64,000 nt of DNA, from assembly GCA_019914995.1 (NCBI GenBank), contig CM034136.1, positions 3,115,270 to 3,179,269 on the forward strand. The letters run 5' to 3'. Below are positions 43,101-54,425 of this stretch, in pieces (position 1 is the stretch's first letter; each line of letters opens with the position of its first letter). This DNA is from Acanthochlamys bracteata (taxonomy: Eukaryota > Streptophyta > Magnoliopsida > Pandanales > Velloziaceae). Under the pieces are notes generated by a model that was not told the DNA's origin, ran no database searches, and saw nothing but the letters and a program-made list of their open reading frames with translations. Made by a program: the position numbers and the translations under genes.

Positions 43101-45610
43101 GCAATGATTTGTTTCTCTTCTTTTGACACCTATACTTAGTCCCCAATTATGCAAATCAATTGGATTTGCTCGGTCTCAAACCATGATTGGCTTGAAGAAT
43201 GACTGAATTAACTCTTGGCACCCATCTGTTGTCAAATAAGTAAGCTGAAGGGCAATCTTGTTTTGCGATCTTGACTTCCCAATAGAACATGTCATAGTAG
43301 AAACAGAAGTTTTGTTTGATGAGATTAATGATTTCTTTATAATATCACAACCTTCTTGCCTTTCATATTTTATGTATTACCAAAGCAGATAATTGAAGTT
43401 AACAAACATCATCCCTTGTTTTGGTACTTTTACAAATTTATGTTCATCTACTTCAATTTCTTAACTCAATCATTAACATCTTGAACAAAATTTATTTCTT
43501 GCTCCACTTGCATTAAAGTTTTCATCCATATTTTTTTTTGATGATTTAATACAATGAAACATATTAAACAATAATTTTGCAACTTTTAATAATGTTAATA
43601 TTAAGCATAGTTAAATCTAAACCTAAAATAAAAGTAAGATCCATAACAGTAAATTGGATGGTACCAAATTTTTACTATGCAAATGATCATTAGAATTAAT
43701 AAAAGCCTAATTTGATGCTAACCAAGTCAAGTGCTTGGTTAGGAGAGTAACAAAACAGTCAATGAAGCAGTAATCCATCTACTGTGTTTAATGAAGAAGG
43801 TAATGGCATCTGTTCAGTGGCCAGAGGGGAGTATTTATTACACAAAGAAAAAGGAGGAGAATCGGAGAAGAAAAGAACAAAATTTTGGTGCTCCGGAGCT
43901 TTACTTGGAAAGGAATATGTTAAGCATAGAACGTAACATATTATGAATATTTAATTTATTATGCCATGTCAGCTGGAGACAATTGTTCAGGTATGGCAAA
44001 AACTTGTTTGACAAAGTAGTTGCTTGTTAGTGGGTATATTGCAAGAAAAACTAAACTTGAGTCAGTATATGTCACCTTTACTTTAATACATTGATAAATA
44101 TGAGTTTCAGTGGTCGCAATACGGCCAGGTTCCAGTTAGGCTATTGAGAAGTTTTTGTTTTTAGGCCATGCCTTTCTTTACACAGTTTTTTGTAAATAGG
44201 TCTAGGAAGTGAAGCGTGCAATTCAATATAACCTCTCCTTCCTGTATTGAAGCCAAAATATGCATAACAAATGTCCTGGTGATTATGATCCATTCGGTCC
44301 TTTGCTTTCTCTGTTGCAACTCTTTGTTCTTGTAGGGGTTTATGCTCACCATGCCTTACAGATGTAATATGTTCATGTCTTACTTGGATATGTATTTTTT
44401 ACCAAATTAGTATAATAGGTTTAACAGGACGTTAGTTCAGAATAGAAGATAGACATTCAGGTCCTTTCTGGCATGACAGACCAAACCTTCCCACCCTTAT
44501 TTTCTGATACTAGTGTCATATTGCTTGGTTAAACATACAGCTTTGTTGCTTGGTTTTTTCCCCATCCTGCTAGAGAAACACAGAATTGTGCTGTTTATTG
44601 TGTATCACCAAAGTTATATTCATGCTAGGTACATATGTATGTTGCTTCCAGAGCCAGGCCACTTACAGTTTTCTAGGTATGCTTGGTTTTGCCAGATTTT
44701 GATTGTGGGTTTTCTGGTGAAACAATCTGTAGATAAAATCCATTTTGCTGAAACAAAATTTTACCGGTCAATACAGTCACTAAGATAAAAGTTAGCAAAT
44801 ATGTTGCCAACTTTGTAAACCAGCTCTCTTACTCCCAGATGTTAGGACTGTTATCTGCTAGACTAAATTTGGTGTCCTATAAGGACTTTGGTGGTTTCTT
44901 TCTTGTTTCACTAACTTCACAAATCAATAAATCTCCCTCCACCACCTGCTACGTGCAAGCTAAGTTATCTAATTTGTTATAAGTTCCTTTGTTATGCATA
45001 TCTTATTGTCCTTTCTTTCCTTAACAGTTGCTTTTTGTTATTTGATTTAGCGTGTCTTGTTTTCTCTTATTAGTTGCGCTGCCCCTTTTGTCGTTCAGTT
45101 ATTTTGATGATGGAATCTTGCTTCTCCTTGTTAAGTGTAGATCATCACGTGTGTCATTTTTAGAAGGGTATTAAGCTATTAGGATTAAAGTCAGATCAAT
45201 TGTCGGACATGCTCGATATAGGGGGCTTAAATATGTAGTTTTGTATGTATATTAAACTTCTGTAGCTCTGCAGGCAAAATAATATCATAAATGATGTCCA
45301 TTTTGCTATATAATATGCTCATGTATTCAGATAGAGGTGATAAACTACTTAGTGGCTTAAGTGCACATCCTCTTCTGTCGCGTATGTTCCTGGAGTGCTT
45401 GAAGTACACTAGGTGTTAAATGCGTCACACATTACATTGCTGGCTTTGTTGTGGAGTGTGAAATGCCACTATGAATTTGGACAAGTGCGTGTTTAAAGCA
45501 AACTTGCTTGCTTTTGGATTTCTGCAGGATCATATGTAACCCATGAGACAAACCACTTCATCTATTTCTATTTGGATCAGAAGGCTGTCTTGCTGTTCAA
45601 ATCTGGCTGA
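37153..45610 (+). CDS. Dynein light chain, LC8 type
   Basis: Three exons: 37153-37302, 37400-37505 and 45528-45610, with GT-AG introns in phase 0 (GCA|GTAG) and phase 1 (G|GTAATC ... TTTCTGCAG|GA). The product is 112 aa. Residues 1-38 form a plant-type N-terminal extension ([16 protein letters not shown]). From about residue 33 the LC8 fold follows: [16 protein letters not shown], then [35 protein letters not shown] and [17 protein letters not shown] up to the stop. LC8 proteins are dimeric hubs that bind short linear motifs in the groove formed with the SYVTHET strand. Plants lack dynein heavy chains, so the role is dynein-independent (family knowledge). No residue of the core is broken. Splicing across the 8.0 kb second intron rests on protein match and clean splice sites. 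Confidence 0.93.
37506..45527 (+). other. Intron 2 of the dynein light chain gene (8.0 kb)
   Basis: The intron runs from GTAATC to TTTCTGCAG. It contains no other complete gene. A MULE/FAR1-like transposase fragment sits at 42713-42961 on the opposite strand. The rest is AT-rich sequence with short frames lacking domains. 40620-40745 is rich in GGGT and ACCC motifs and may be an old hAT end. Confidence 0.8.
42713..42961 (-). pseudogene. MULE/FAR1-like transposase fragment
   Basis: The minus-strand frame contains [20 protein letters not shown], a close match to the block after the first catalytic Asp in MULE-derived FAR1/FHY3-type proteins (pattern [15 protein letters not shown]). The upstream part of the frame does not continue the family well and a stop follows soon after. 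Similar debris may extend to about 43500 (pieces such as EGCDIIKKS). It is a non-functional fragment in an intron. Confidence 0.6.
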
Positions 45611-45872
45611 TGGCAATTATGATAGGAGAAATCACAGTCTATGTCACTTGATCAAGTGTGTTTTCGGTATCTAGAAAAGGTTGCTCCCTCCAGTGTCTTT
45701 CTGCACTCACCTGTATATCTATCATTCAAGTAACTACTTACAACTGGATAAGGACTCTGTATCTGTATTTTTATGGTGTTTTCATCTTTAGTATTAATTT
45801 CTAAGTAATATTCAAGTAGAGGTACAGAGATTATTTAATCGTCGGTCCATGAGTTTATGAAGACTGCAGTAG

Positions 45873-46103
45873 GACCGACTTGTTTGCAAGAGCATAAGTG
45901 CTTTTTCCAGAGTGCTTTCTATTTTTCAAGCCAATAAATAAATAAATAAATTTACACTACTCTATAATTTTTTTAAGAAATTGGAAGGTATGAGTGAGTT
46001 GTACGTCAAAGAATTATTATATGCATATGTTTTTTAAATTGGTTCTCCAAAAAACTTTTTTTTTCTTCAAAACGTTTTACTTTTAGTGTCCCCAAACAGG
46101 CTG
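45873..46103. mobile_element. Tourist-like MITE candidate, 3' of dynein light chain
   Basis: The 231-bp segment starts GACCGACTTGTTTGCAAG and ends CCCCAAACAGGCTG; the inverted ends share the CTTGTTTG/CCTGTTTG core. TAG flanks both sides (45870-45872 and 46104-46106). It contains an (AATA)n run at 45942-45960. It lies within 500 bp of the stop codon and so may fall in the 3' UTR. Confidence 0.45.
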
Positions 46104-46419
46104 TAGGGATGTATGATATAACAACAGAAAAAATTGTGGGTTCTTCTAATGATGGTTTAAGGACGTTCTTGCGTCCGAAAAGTATGTTTTTCTGAATATT
46201 GATACGGTGGTTGTATGCGATTGCAAATTTCGACTAGTAAATGACCCAATTCTGTAGCGATCTGTATATACTTCTTGTTCGCGACATTTTGAAGTGCAGT
46301 TGCTTTTGCCTTGTAGAATGGACGGTAAAGTGCAAACTGCTTTCAGAGCTCCCAAGTTATTTTGATAATGTCTTGGTTATTCAGCAACATATGTTTGCAA
46401 TGTTGTGTTGGTGAATAGA

Positions 46420-47278
46420 TAGGGGTGGCAATATATGACCCGATCTGAAAATTCAACTCGAAATTGACCTGTTTAATTAGGATTAGGTTTGAAAATTTTG
46501 ACCCGTATAAATATATGAGTTGGGTTAGAGTTGAACGAATTTGACCCGGTTATTAAATGAGTCGATTCGGATTAATCCGAAATTGATCCACCAATCCGAA
46601 ATGTAATCTTTTGAAAGAACAATTCTTGATTTTTTCTTACCGTATAATAAAATATTTGCAATAAAAATAATCGATAATAGTTATTTATAAACTATTAAAT
46701 TATATTGTATTTATAATTAATTTTTTATTTTTATACTTTAGTAAAATAGTGTAAGATAAAAATTATAATATTATCGAAAGTATTACTATATAGGTATTTT
46801 TAATGACGAATTTAGATTTTGTATAAAGGTTTTTATGAAAATTTTGTTAGATAGATATATTTATCAAAATTTTTATTGATATTATTAATATGCATTTATA
46901 ATCATAAATTTCAGATGTTATCATATATTTTTAAAAAATAAAAATAACAATTTTTTTGGATAGTTTAAGAGCCGATGAAAACATTAAGAAATGCATATTT
47001 TATCGGATATAATTATATCTTGTCAGTAAAAATATTGTATATTTTTATTCAAACTAATTTTGTAATTTCGCTGAAATTTAAAAATATAAAATTAATAATT
47101 AATAATTTTAATTATTAAATGGGTCGATCCGAATGTGATCCGGTTATTAGTAGGTTGGATTAGGGTTGACAATTTTGACCCTATAAATTCATGAGTTGAG
47201 TTAGGATTGAACGAATTTGATCTGATTATTAAATAGGTCGATTCAAAATCGACCCACTAACTCATATTGTCATATCTA
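46420..47278. mobile_element. Non-autonomous hAT element, family A, with perfect 8-bp TSD
   Basis: The 859-bp element starts TAGGGGTGGCAATATATGA and the complement of its right end reads TAGATATGACAATATGA. TGAATAGA flanks it exactly on both sides (46412-46419 and 47279-47286). It aligns end to end with the reverse complement of the 8201-9044 element, including GGATTAATCCGAAATTGATCCAC near the end and the AT-rich middle. No coding capacity. Confidence 0.92.
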
Positions 47279-47392
47279 TGAATAGACGCTACATACGGTT
47301 TCTTGATTGAACTATTTACATGGTTTGCTTTCTTCTGCCCGGATTGCTACCCTTGGAGCGGAAGGTAGGAGCTCCATTGTTTCATTTCTCTC

Positions 47393-47415
47393 ATTTATTT
47401 ATTTATTTATTTATT
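47393..47415. repeat. (TTTA)n microsatellite
   Basis: Five to six units of TTTA in a row. Confidence 0.8.
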
Positions 47416-47851
47416 ATTTGCAGCAAGATGTCACTGATCATTGTAATAAAGATTGATTTGTTCTACCTTATTCCATTCACTTGAAATCTTATCTCATATG
47501 GACGTGAAGCTTTGTGCCTTGTTTCAATTGGGCAGCACGACCTTCTTGTGCCCACATGAGTTCTCGAATCATTATTTCTTTTGGAAGTTATCTTTCTCAT
47601 GTCTAAGATATCTCTCCATGCATACTTGGAGATCGCACAAGTTCATATAGTGATTCAAGACCCAATACAACATGCTTCGAAAGCTAACAAATCTCAAATT
47701 CTACTTCAGCAATCGTATCGAAGTCCTCATTTTCAGCTTTCGAAAGATTCTTTGAAATGTTTACTGACAAGAAATCTCCCTTTCTGGTGCAACAGGCCTT
47801 CATGATTTAAAGTCCTGTGGTCCAAAGGAAAGGGCACCCAAAAATAATTTA

Positions 47852-48066
47852 GGTGACATTTTAGAATGCTTAAAATAAAAATTTTTATGAAATTAAAAAT
47901 ATCTAAAAATATTTTAAAATTAACTCTATTTTTTTAATTTAAAAAAAATAATAAATTAATATAATACGTAATTATTTTAAATAAATTTAATATAATATTA
48001 TAAATAATTTATGAAAATATAAATAAAAAATTAGATGAGAACTTTCTCCGAACGCCAAATGGTGCC
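47852..48066. mobile_element. Tourist-like MITE with TTA target duplication
   Basis: The 215-bp segment starts GGTGACATTTTAGAATG and ends CGCCAAATGGTGCC. TTA flanks both sides (47849-47851 and 48067-48069), the preferred Harbinger target. The TIR is diverged (GG...CATTT). The interior is AT-only. Confidence 0.5.
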
Positions 48067-48069
48067 TTA

Positions 48070-49755
48070 GCTGTATGGCAGCCCCACGTTTTGACCCAGT
48101 TTTGTTCAAGACCCAGACAACGCATGAGGACGAGTGCACGAACAGGTCCAGTTACCGTACAGAAGCATATGCATGCATGGATGGAGCTTTTCATATAGGT
48201 GAGTTCCAAATTTTTTCCTTTTAAATCTTTATTGGTTAATAAATATTCTTTTGACTCTAAAAAAGTACAATCTTTTACTGTGTTTTCAATTCCAAGTTCA
48301 AAACAATGGAGGCTTTAAGGAGGCTTATATACGGATAGTTACCAATTGAACAACTAGGAATTATATTTTCACTTCAGTTTGGAATTGAAGTGTATATACA
48401 CTGATTCATTTTTCCACAAGTCTTTGTTACTATTCGAGAATATAGTTATAGTGATTCAGAAATGCTTTGTAACTGTTGGGAGATGGAAGGAGAGGTTTAG
48501 TAGATTTTGTTGGTGCTAGAGTCAGAGGATCAATTCAAGTGAAGTGATTTTGTAGGGCATGCTACCACCTTGCAACCTAAAGACATGCCAGGCGGGGTTA
48601 AGTGCACATAGTTTACACAATTCTTGGGGCACAGGTGCACATAGTATTGCAAAACCAATATATTTTTTCAGGACAGGCAAGTATAGCATCACCATCAGCT
48701 CCTAAAATTTGAAAAGAAGCTATCCTAAAATGAGAAAACAACGTAAAAGGCGCGATTCATTAGGTTTTGGCATTACAAGCTCTATGGTCCAGAGAATTTT
48801 ACACCTCATACTCAGAACTATCTAGAGGTGACCTATTCATCGACAATCGTAAACACAACTTGCTAGCCTTTTTACCTTTCGAAACACAGCAAAGATGTTT
48901 TGTGAAGTTAATTTGACATGTATCTCTTCTCTCATGCCTTCCTTCGAGTTTACAGTGTACGTAGCATTAAGAACTAGTCTAGTTGTACTTGCACGCTTCC
49001 GCAACTTTAAAGATTATAAGAAAATCTCAAACTATTATTTTCTTTGTATATATGTTTCTGTGAGGGCTTCTCGTTGAGCCCTAGTAGTCCCTACCATTCC
49101 ACGAAGTTATCGCACTTGCTACTTTGCACGAGAAGCTCAGGATCGAAAATTCTAGTCTTTCTTTACATTTTCTATCAACGTTTCTCTGGACTAATTTTAT
49201 AAATGAAGTGCAACGATAATTTGAAATGGTTTGCAAGCTTTAAGACAGACTCAATTGAGAAACTTAGTTTCTGAAAAACGTAGTATTTGCAATTGGAATT
49301 AAAGAAATAACTGAAGCTTATCTGGTCTTTATATTCTGGAGTTTTGACCTATATATAACTACCAATTATTTGCTAATATATGTATTAGACTTAGAGGGCG
49401 CTTTTCTTCTTCATAGGCTGGTAGGGAGAGTTCATTCATTCAAAAGGTTTTCGGTGGAACTTGATTAGCTTAGATAGTTTCAATTTCAAATAAAGCTTAT
49501 ATCCATCTATCCCATTATGAAATATACATAAAGATAAAGGTAATGGATATATCGTAAGTAAGATATATTCCACTAACGGTACAACGTTCTCTATCCTTGT
49601 AAAGAATTTTGAATTGGAATTTTAGCGCACGTAAATATTCCTGATTTAAAATATATCTTTTGAAACTACAAAATAAAAATATTGTATATATTGTTGCCTT
49701 TGTTGTACATTTGGATTAACTATAATATGAAACAGAACATGCAGAAAGGCGATGA
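48070..49755. other. Intergenic
   Basis: No recognisable gene. Short frames at 48009-48209 and 48895-49077 have no known domain. Confidence 0.45.
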
Positions 49756-50170
49756 CATAGGTGCAAAAACGGACGGTCCGGGCCAAATTAATATATCGGA
49801 CCGGACCAGTCCGGCCCGGTTTTATTTCTTACGATTCGGTCTGGCCCATTAATCAGTTTTATATTTTAATTTTATATAAAAAAATAAAAATTATTTGTAA
49901 GATAAAATTAAAAATAAATATTTTTTTAGTAATATAAAAATATTTTTTATTGAAATTTGACTTGATCAACGGTCAATTTTGACCAGATCAACGGCCTATA
50001 TTGACCGGTCAATATGAACAGTAACCGGACGGGCGGGCCGTCCGGCAGGCCACATAATCGGCCCGTTCTGTCACTATTCATCCGGCCGGGTGAGCCGATG
50101 GTGGGCTAAGCCCATGACCGCCGGCCGCAGTCGCCCGCCCGTTTAACTCGGTTGCCTTTTTACACCTTTA
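49756..50170. mobile_element. Non-autonomous hAT element, family B
   Basis: The 415-bp element starts CATAGGTGCAAAAACGG and the complement of its end reads TAAAGGTGTAAAAAGG. The flanks GGCGATGA (49748-49755) and GGCGACGA (50171-50178) match at 7 of 8 positions. The subterminal parts are GC-rich with CCGGACC, GGCCCGG and GGCCGG motifs; the middle is AT-rich, followed by GATCAACGG. The same architecture occurs at 59661 and 62208. Confidence 0.82.
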
Positions 50171-50178
50171 GGCGACGA

Positions 50179-52210
50179 TATTTGTTAGATCCAGGGTAAG
50201 CCAGCTGGTGATAATTCTAAACTAATTATAATCTTAAGATTTAGGTACTTAGTCAATTTAATTTAGTTTATTATGGACCAGCATATCTTACTTCTTTTGT
50301 CTAGATAAAAATCAAGTTGCAACTCATACAAAAGCAATTGTGTTTTCTATAATTTTGGTATACTAGTTCATTCTATCTCAGTTGCAAAATTATGAACCTT
50401 AATACCCAAATCTACACATCTGTGTTTACATATGTTTATGATACACCTTGGGGGAACTATAACTAAAACTAAATTAAAAAGAAGAAAAGATAGATTTTGT
50501 TGATCCATAACTAATGTCAATTACCATGACATTTACAGCTTGCACTTTTCCAAGCAAGTTAAGTATTCCAATATTAGCATTTTTCACTTATAATTACATT
50601 CTAATTTGAGTATAGGATGCACTTGTCTTAACTAAAAATAAATTGATGGCCACTTCTAAATTAACTAGTCTGTTTTTATTTGGGCACTATTTTAGACCCA
50701 TATGCTACTAATTCGGTCATATTTTACTAAATTATTTTGTTTTTTATTCGGGCTCAGCAAGTCCTACATCTTACTAATTCAAATTAAGCTCAATTTTAAG
50801 ACCCACTAATTTTTTTTTCCAGCAATACATCGAATGATTCTATTTTACGGAACTCTAATAACCAAATTTAGAATCGCATTTATGCTAAAAATATTGGCCA
50901 ACTTTTTATGAGTTATCATCTCTTACATATAAGCACATATCATTTTCAGTATTCAGCAAACGTGAAACTATTAAAAAGCGCGAGTTGTTAAGCCCATCAA
51001 GACAGAACTCACTTGTCTTAACCAATTACGAATTGCTAGCCCGCCTCTAATTTAACTAGTCAAATTTTGTTTGACATTATTTTAGTTTCCTAAACTACTA
51101 ATCTGATCCTAACTCACCAAATTAGTCCATCTCTCATTCAGTCCTAACAAACCTTATATATTACTAATATGGTCCAACAAATACAACTCACCTCTAGATA
51201 GATTTCTATGTAACTTAGAAGCAAAGCTAATTAAAAAGAATTCTATGTGGCCTCTACTACTCAAGAGAAGTGTACTCAAACTTGATCCAGGTCAGCCTAG
51301 TCGAACAGGAAACCGACGATTGGACTGCCGTTCTGATTCGAGTCACTTACTTACCAAGTTATCGGTAGCAACAGTTAGATTAAAAGCTGTAGCAATGGTG
51401 GCGGTGTTTTCATGTTGGTATAACTTTGCTGTTGATCATATCCAATACAGTGGCACATTCACGAGCTTGCCCCTTACTTTAGATCGCATCTTCAAGCGAG
51501 ATAGCAAAAGCACATAACTTTTGTTGGTCTTTGAGTTGTTGTTGTAGTTGGACTTCGTTACTGATAAGTGTTGCTGCTTATTGTTGTTATCATTTTTGGT
51601 ATATTATTGCTTTCCTTGTGAGCAATAGCAGTTGGAGTGATAGTTGGATCAGAGAATGGTATGTTGAGAGTAGGTAATTCAACGATTACGGCAAAAACAA
51701 CTTTGATAAGACACTCAGTAGCTTTATTCAGTTGATCAAAACTAAGCCGATCTTACAAATCTTAGAACTGATTAGCAGTGGAAATCGATAAACGAGCACC
51801 GTAATCTTATAAATTTTTAGTGATAAGCAGCTTACTATGTTGATCCTTACTATCGGAAGTACAAGAAGCGCTAAAATTTTTTGAAGAAGCCTGTTGGAAG
51901 CAAGTTGATCGGTAACTGTAATAGTACCACACTTTCCATTTGCTTCATCTAATTTATGGTTATGGTTAATGTTGCCGTTTGCGATTCGAAAATGTCGTGG
52001 TTTGATATATGCCGATCTAAATTTCTCTCAACTCCGATTGATTTTCTCCGATGATCTCCTTATAGTCGTCATTTCACCTAATGAGTTGATTCGACAACTT
52101 GCTGATTAAATCGATAATCTGGTGATCCAATAGTTTTTTCGGATCGATACTTGGATTAGATTTGATTCATATCCAAGAGGACCCAAACACTAGAAAAGTG
52201 TCCAGGATAA
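50179..52210. other. Intergenic, possibly including 3' part of the Ty3/gypsy element
   Basis: 50180-51240 shows no gene. 51245-52210 has more balanced composition than its surroundings and may be the LTR or untranslated tail of the minus-strand Ty3/gypsy element, but no LTR borders were found. The plus-strand frame at 51245-51517 has no recognisable domain. Confidence 0.35.
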
Positions 52211-52599
52211 CCTAGGCGCTAATCTGTAACATGTACGCACTATTCGAGAGCCATCAAGGTTGTGAGCCAGGTAACTCCTGTAAGTAGAGCTCTCCTTTTT
52301 ATTTTGATTGCTCGTGCAAGCCCTTTCCACTAGCCTGCTCCTATTATGTCCGTATCATGTATAACATTTCCCTCCTTGAGAATTGGCATCATTCTCGAGG
52401 CCAATAAAGGAAGCTCCTCAAGCATTTGTTCAGTTGATGGAATAGAAGTAGAATATTTCGTTCGTCCTTTAGCTGAGACAAGTGAAACACGGGATGAATT
52501 CATGTTCAACGAGGTAGAGCCAGGTTGTAAGTAGTTGGTCCAACAGTCTCAAATAATAGGAACATGATTGTAAAAATGGCTGTATTTTGTGATCACTGT

Positions 52600-53578
52600 A
52601 TTCGTCTATTGATGCCTATTTGTATGTTATAACTTTAAGAGCACACGATCGGGTGAGTATATTTAGCTCGAAGATGCTTATCTATTAGTTGCTTCATTCT
52701 AGTTTAAGCTCAAAGAAGATGAAATCGTAAGTTTTGAAGAACACCTTATTCAGGACGCTATATACCTAGCTCGTTTGATTGAAGTAGGCCGGTTGGGAAA
52801 AAGACTAGAGATAGTGGAGGGTTACCATAAATACTTCGTTAAGAGATTTCTTAGTAGTTGAATGAACGCTCGTACTATAAGAGTATTCCATCCAATGCAC
52901 CCACTTGTGCGTGTGATCAATGAAAAAACGTCGCAAGTATGTCTCGAGTCCACAGTTAACCACTTCTGATTACCAATTCGTCTCTGCATGATACGCGGAG
53001 CTCATATGAAAAAGAAGTTCCCTAGGCATGATGTAATTCTTCCAAAAAGCACTCATGAACATGAGATCTCAATCTAATATAATGGTTGATTGGCATCCCG
53101 TACATGAAGGCGCACAATCTCTTTAGTGAAGGCTTGTGCTGTGCTCTGTACCGTATAAGAATGCTTGATAGTGGCGAAATTGGCATATTTAGAGAGACGA
53201 TATACTACAACGAAGATCTCATCCTTTTCTCTAATGATAGGAGGTCATTGATGAAATCCATAGAGATGTTTGTCCACACATCATCGGGTATGGGTAGTGG
53301 TTGTAAGAATCCAGCAAGCTTAACACATTTCATTTGGCACGTGAAAAATGGCATATGTGGAATATAGTATTGTACGCCCTTCCACAAGCCATGTAAATAG
53401 AATTGTTGTGAGATTCACTTATAAGTGTGAAAATTGCCTCCATGTCCTCCACTTGTTGAGTTTTAAGATCATATAGCAGTTGTGCTCTAATAGCAGCATT
53501 TTTAGGTACCCAAAGAATACTTTCGTATAGGATAAGCCTATTTGATGTTGTGTTCTCTAGGCGGGAACCATCATACAC
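52600..53578 (-). pseudogene. Ty3/gypsy integrase, broken
   Basis: The zinc-binding N-terminal region is degraded (53330-53578, with LILYESILWVPKNAA and CHFSRAK). The core starts with LQPLPIPDDVWTNISMDFIN (53245-53310), which holds the first catalytic Asp in MDFI. Lower in the window the C-terminal part appears in pieces (ETYLRRFF-type, HKWVHWMEYS, RTRMKQLIDKH). Frames change repeatedly. Confidence 0.8.
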
Positions 53579-53739
53579 CTTTTCAGTAGCTTATCGCTTA
53601 GGGATCCTCCATCTAAGTTGCTCTGAGATCTTCCTAGAAGGATGGTTGGAGTGTTACCAAAGTATTTAGTGATGCTTTTGGTCGTCGAGATAATGCGTCA
53701 GCGGAGTTGTTTTGTGCACCTAAATGGTATTGAATTTGA

Positions 53740-54400
53740 TAATCATATCCCAAAATTTTACTAGCCATTTGAGCTAATCCAAGGTAGATAACTTTTGTCT
53801 AATATGTATTTCAAGTCTATTTGTCATCATTGACAACGAAAATGATGACCAAGCAAATATGAATACTATCTTTGAACCGCAAGTACTAATGCCATAAAAT
53901 TCTTCTTGTATGTAGACTTTACGGCCATAGCAGGAGAAAAGGCCTTACTCTAGTATGCTATTGCTTTGCCTTGCTATGAAAGGACCTCATTAAGGCCCCT
54001 GCTGATGCATCCGTTTTAACACACAATGGTACGGTAAAATCAGGTGTGCATAGTACTAGGGTTGTCTTCATTACCAGTTTCAGCTATTGGAAGGATAGTT
54101 CTGCTTCAAAGGACCAAGTAAATGCTTCTTTCTTCAGCAATGCAGTCAAGGGAGCTGCAATTATCTTGTAATTCTTCATAATGCGGCAAAATATATCCTA
54201 TCAGTCCAAGGAAACCTTATAGCCGTGTTGCTATAGATGGGGCTACCCACATGAGCATAGCCTCGAGTTTAGTAGGGTCAGCTATAACTCTATTTGTCCA
54301 AATAACGTCGCAAATATTTCGTTTGTGCATGCAAACTTGCACATGTCAAAATTTGCATACAATTTCTCAGTTTGCAAAACAAAGATATCGTGGTCAAGCT
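53740..54400 (-). pseudogene. Ty3/gypsy reverse transcriptase end and RNase H, broken
   Basis: Recognisable blocks in shifting frames are GFLGLIGY (reverse transcriptase thumb, near 54195), AAPLTALLKKEAF, a TDAS block (RNase H first Asp, near 54003-54012) and KAFSPAMAVKSTYKK with YLLGHHF (53810-53960). Several stops and frameshifts separate them. Only the 3' part of the reverse transcriptase is present. Confidence 0.8.
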
Positions 54401-54425
54401 GCTACCAAGAAGTGTTGTAAATAAG

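Larger units (their letters stand above)
52211..54425 (-). mobile_element. Ty3/gypsy retrotransposon pol remnant
   Basis: On the minus strand, running from high to low coordinates, the order is end of reverse transcriptase, RNase H, integrase, integrase C-terminus with chromodomain-like region. That is the Ty3/gypsy order, and the PLPIP-VW-ISMDFI type integrase places it there. Protease, gag and most of reverse transcriptase are missing beyond about 54425. No LTR was identified. Every domain is broken, so the element is old and inactive. Confidence 0.85.
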
